Positions 63,499-64,000 of a DNA stretch of 64,000 nt are shown here, in pieces. The notes below the pieces were generated by a model, which had not been told where the DNA came from, searched no databases, and was given only the letters and a program-made list of their open reading frames with translations. The DNA lies in contig NZ_CP080647.1 of assembly GCF_019599145.1 (NCBI RefSeq), forward strand, positions 5,146,001-5,210,000, in the 5' to 3' direction. Position 1 is the first letter of the stretch. Each line of letters begins with the position of its first letter. Both the position numbers and the translations under genes were made by a program. The DNA is from Streptomyces akebiae. GTDB lineage: Bacteria; Actinomycetota; Actinomycetes; Streptomycetales; Streptomycetaceae.

Positions 63499-63574
63499 CG
63501 CACCGAGTCGTCCCGGAACCGGAGGTTCGGGCCGGGATGTGCCCGGTCCCGTGGCCGTAGGTGACCGGCCTCGG

Positions 63575-64000
63575 TCAGTCCATGTCGTCGAACGCGTCTG
63601 CGAAGTCCAGATCGGGGAGTGCGGAGACCGAGGGTGCGATGACGCGGGTGGCGAAGTCGTCCCGGCGGTGGGCGCGGTAGACGTCGTCCTGGACGACGAC
63701 CCACACCGTGACCTCACCGCGGGCGTCGTCCCGTACGCCCCAGTCGTCCGCCAGTGCCGTGACGATGTTCAGCCCGCGGCCGCCGTGTGCGGTGACCGAG
63801 GGCGTGGACGGAGCGGGGCGGGTCGGACCACCGCCGTCCGTCACCTCGACCGTGAGCCGCCCCGAGGGATCCATCCGCCAGGCGCAGCGCACATCACCGT
63901 CGCCGGCCAGCGCGTCGCCGAGGGGCCTGCCGTGCTTGCAGGCATTGCTGAGCAGTTCGGAAAGGATCAGTAGGGCATCGTCGATGACCGATTCCGCCAC
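63575..64000 (-). CDS. RsbW-like ATP-binding protein (5' end outside the window)
   Basis: At least 141 residues of a GHKL ATPase domain: N box ILSELLSNACKHGRPL, G1 VTDGGG and G2 GGRGLNIVTALADDWGV. The C-terminal ~40 residues are acidic (LPDLDFADAFDDMD). The reading frame is still open at the window edge and the usual N-terminal strand is missing, so the gene continues to the right. Same family as the protein at 45609-46055; likely sigma-factor regulator. Confidence 0.88.
   Translation of the reverse strand: MAESVIDDALLILSELLSNACKHGRPLGDALAGDGDVRCAWRMDPSGRLTVEVTDGGGPTRPAPSTPSVTAHGGRGLNIVTALADDWGVRDDARGEVTVWVVVQDDVYRAHRRDDFATRVIAPSVSALPDLDFADAFDDMD

Overview
This is a high-GC chromosomal window from a Streptomyces, close to the replication origin. 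The evidence is a neighbouring ssgR-ssgA sporulation pair, TPP-riboswitch-controlled thiC, a Rex-operator cydA-cydB-cydCD operon, rare TTA codons in only a few (mostly regulatory) genes, and many ParB (parS, GTTTCACGTGAAAC) and DnaA (TTRTCCACA) sites. In Streptomyces both kinds of site are concentrated around oriC. The gene content is mostly conserved core chromosome; no insertion sequence, prophage or CRISPR array was found.

Layout. 0-6 kb: flavohaemoprotein-like globin, Nudix hydrolase, LysR regulator, then a cystathionine gamma-lyase-family / tyrosine phosphatase / holin-like gene group facing a cupin and a small membrane protein. 6-12 kb: ssgR and ssgA (IclR-type regulator and its sporulation target), a YibE/F-like membrane protein, and thiC with its riboswitch. 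12-17 kb: membrane protein, metallophosphoesterase, LacI regulator, HisC-like aminotransferase. 17-24.5 kb: cytochrome bd oxidase operon and an M23 peptidase. 24.5-34.3 kb: HAD phosphatase, F420-type oxidoreductase, KptA, MerR regulator with an EphD-like hydrolase/SDR fusion, and a double ABC-2 transporter operon. 34.5-38.5 kb: tRNA-Ser(GCU), HAD phosphatase, serS, a DnaA-box cluster, pheA. 38.5-45.2 kb: copper/haem module (Tat-exported DyP peroxidase, CopC-CopD fusion, PCuAC chaperone, Sco, YcnI). 45.6-54.3 kb: an RsbW-like ATPase and a complete FxSxx-COOH RiPP system (fxsA precursor, fxsB radical SAM, fxsC TIR-like, fxsT). 54.7-64 kb: Tat-exported intradiol dioxygenase, CitG-like protein, aminopeptidase P, PP2C phosphatase, a primase-like protein, a secreted protein, a SEC-C/DUF5926 protein and a second RsbW-like ATPase that runs off the end.

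The most interesting part is the FxS system at 46.1-54.3 kb. FxsB is expected to crosslink the Phe and Ser of the FQSSV tail of FxsA. FxsT joins a MinD-like ATPase, a TIR-like segment, an NB-ARC-type NTPase and TPRs in one chain. fxsC carries a TTA codon, so the system is probably tied to bldA and development. A second theme is chromosome-organisation signals placed inside other functional elements: a parS-like site forms the variable arm of the thiC riboswitch, three parS sites crowd the cydB-cydCD junction and contain the probable cydCD start codon, one parS lies inside a peroxidase gene, and two DnaA-box clusters fill otherwise empty intergenic regions.
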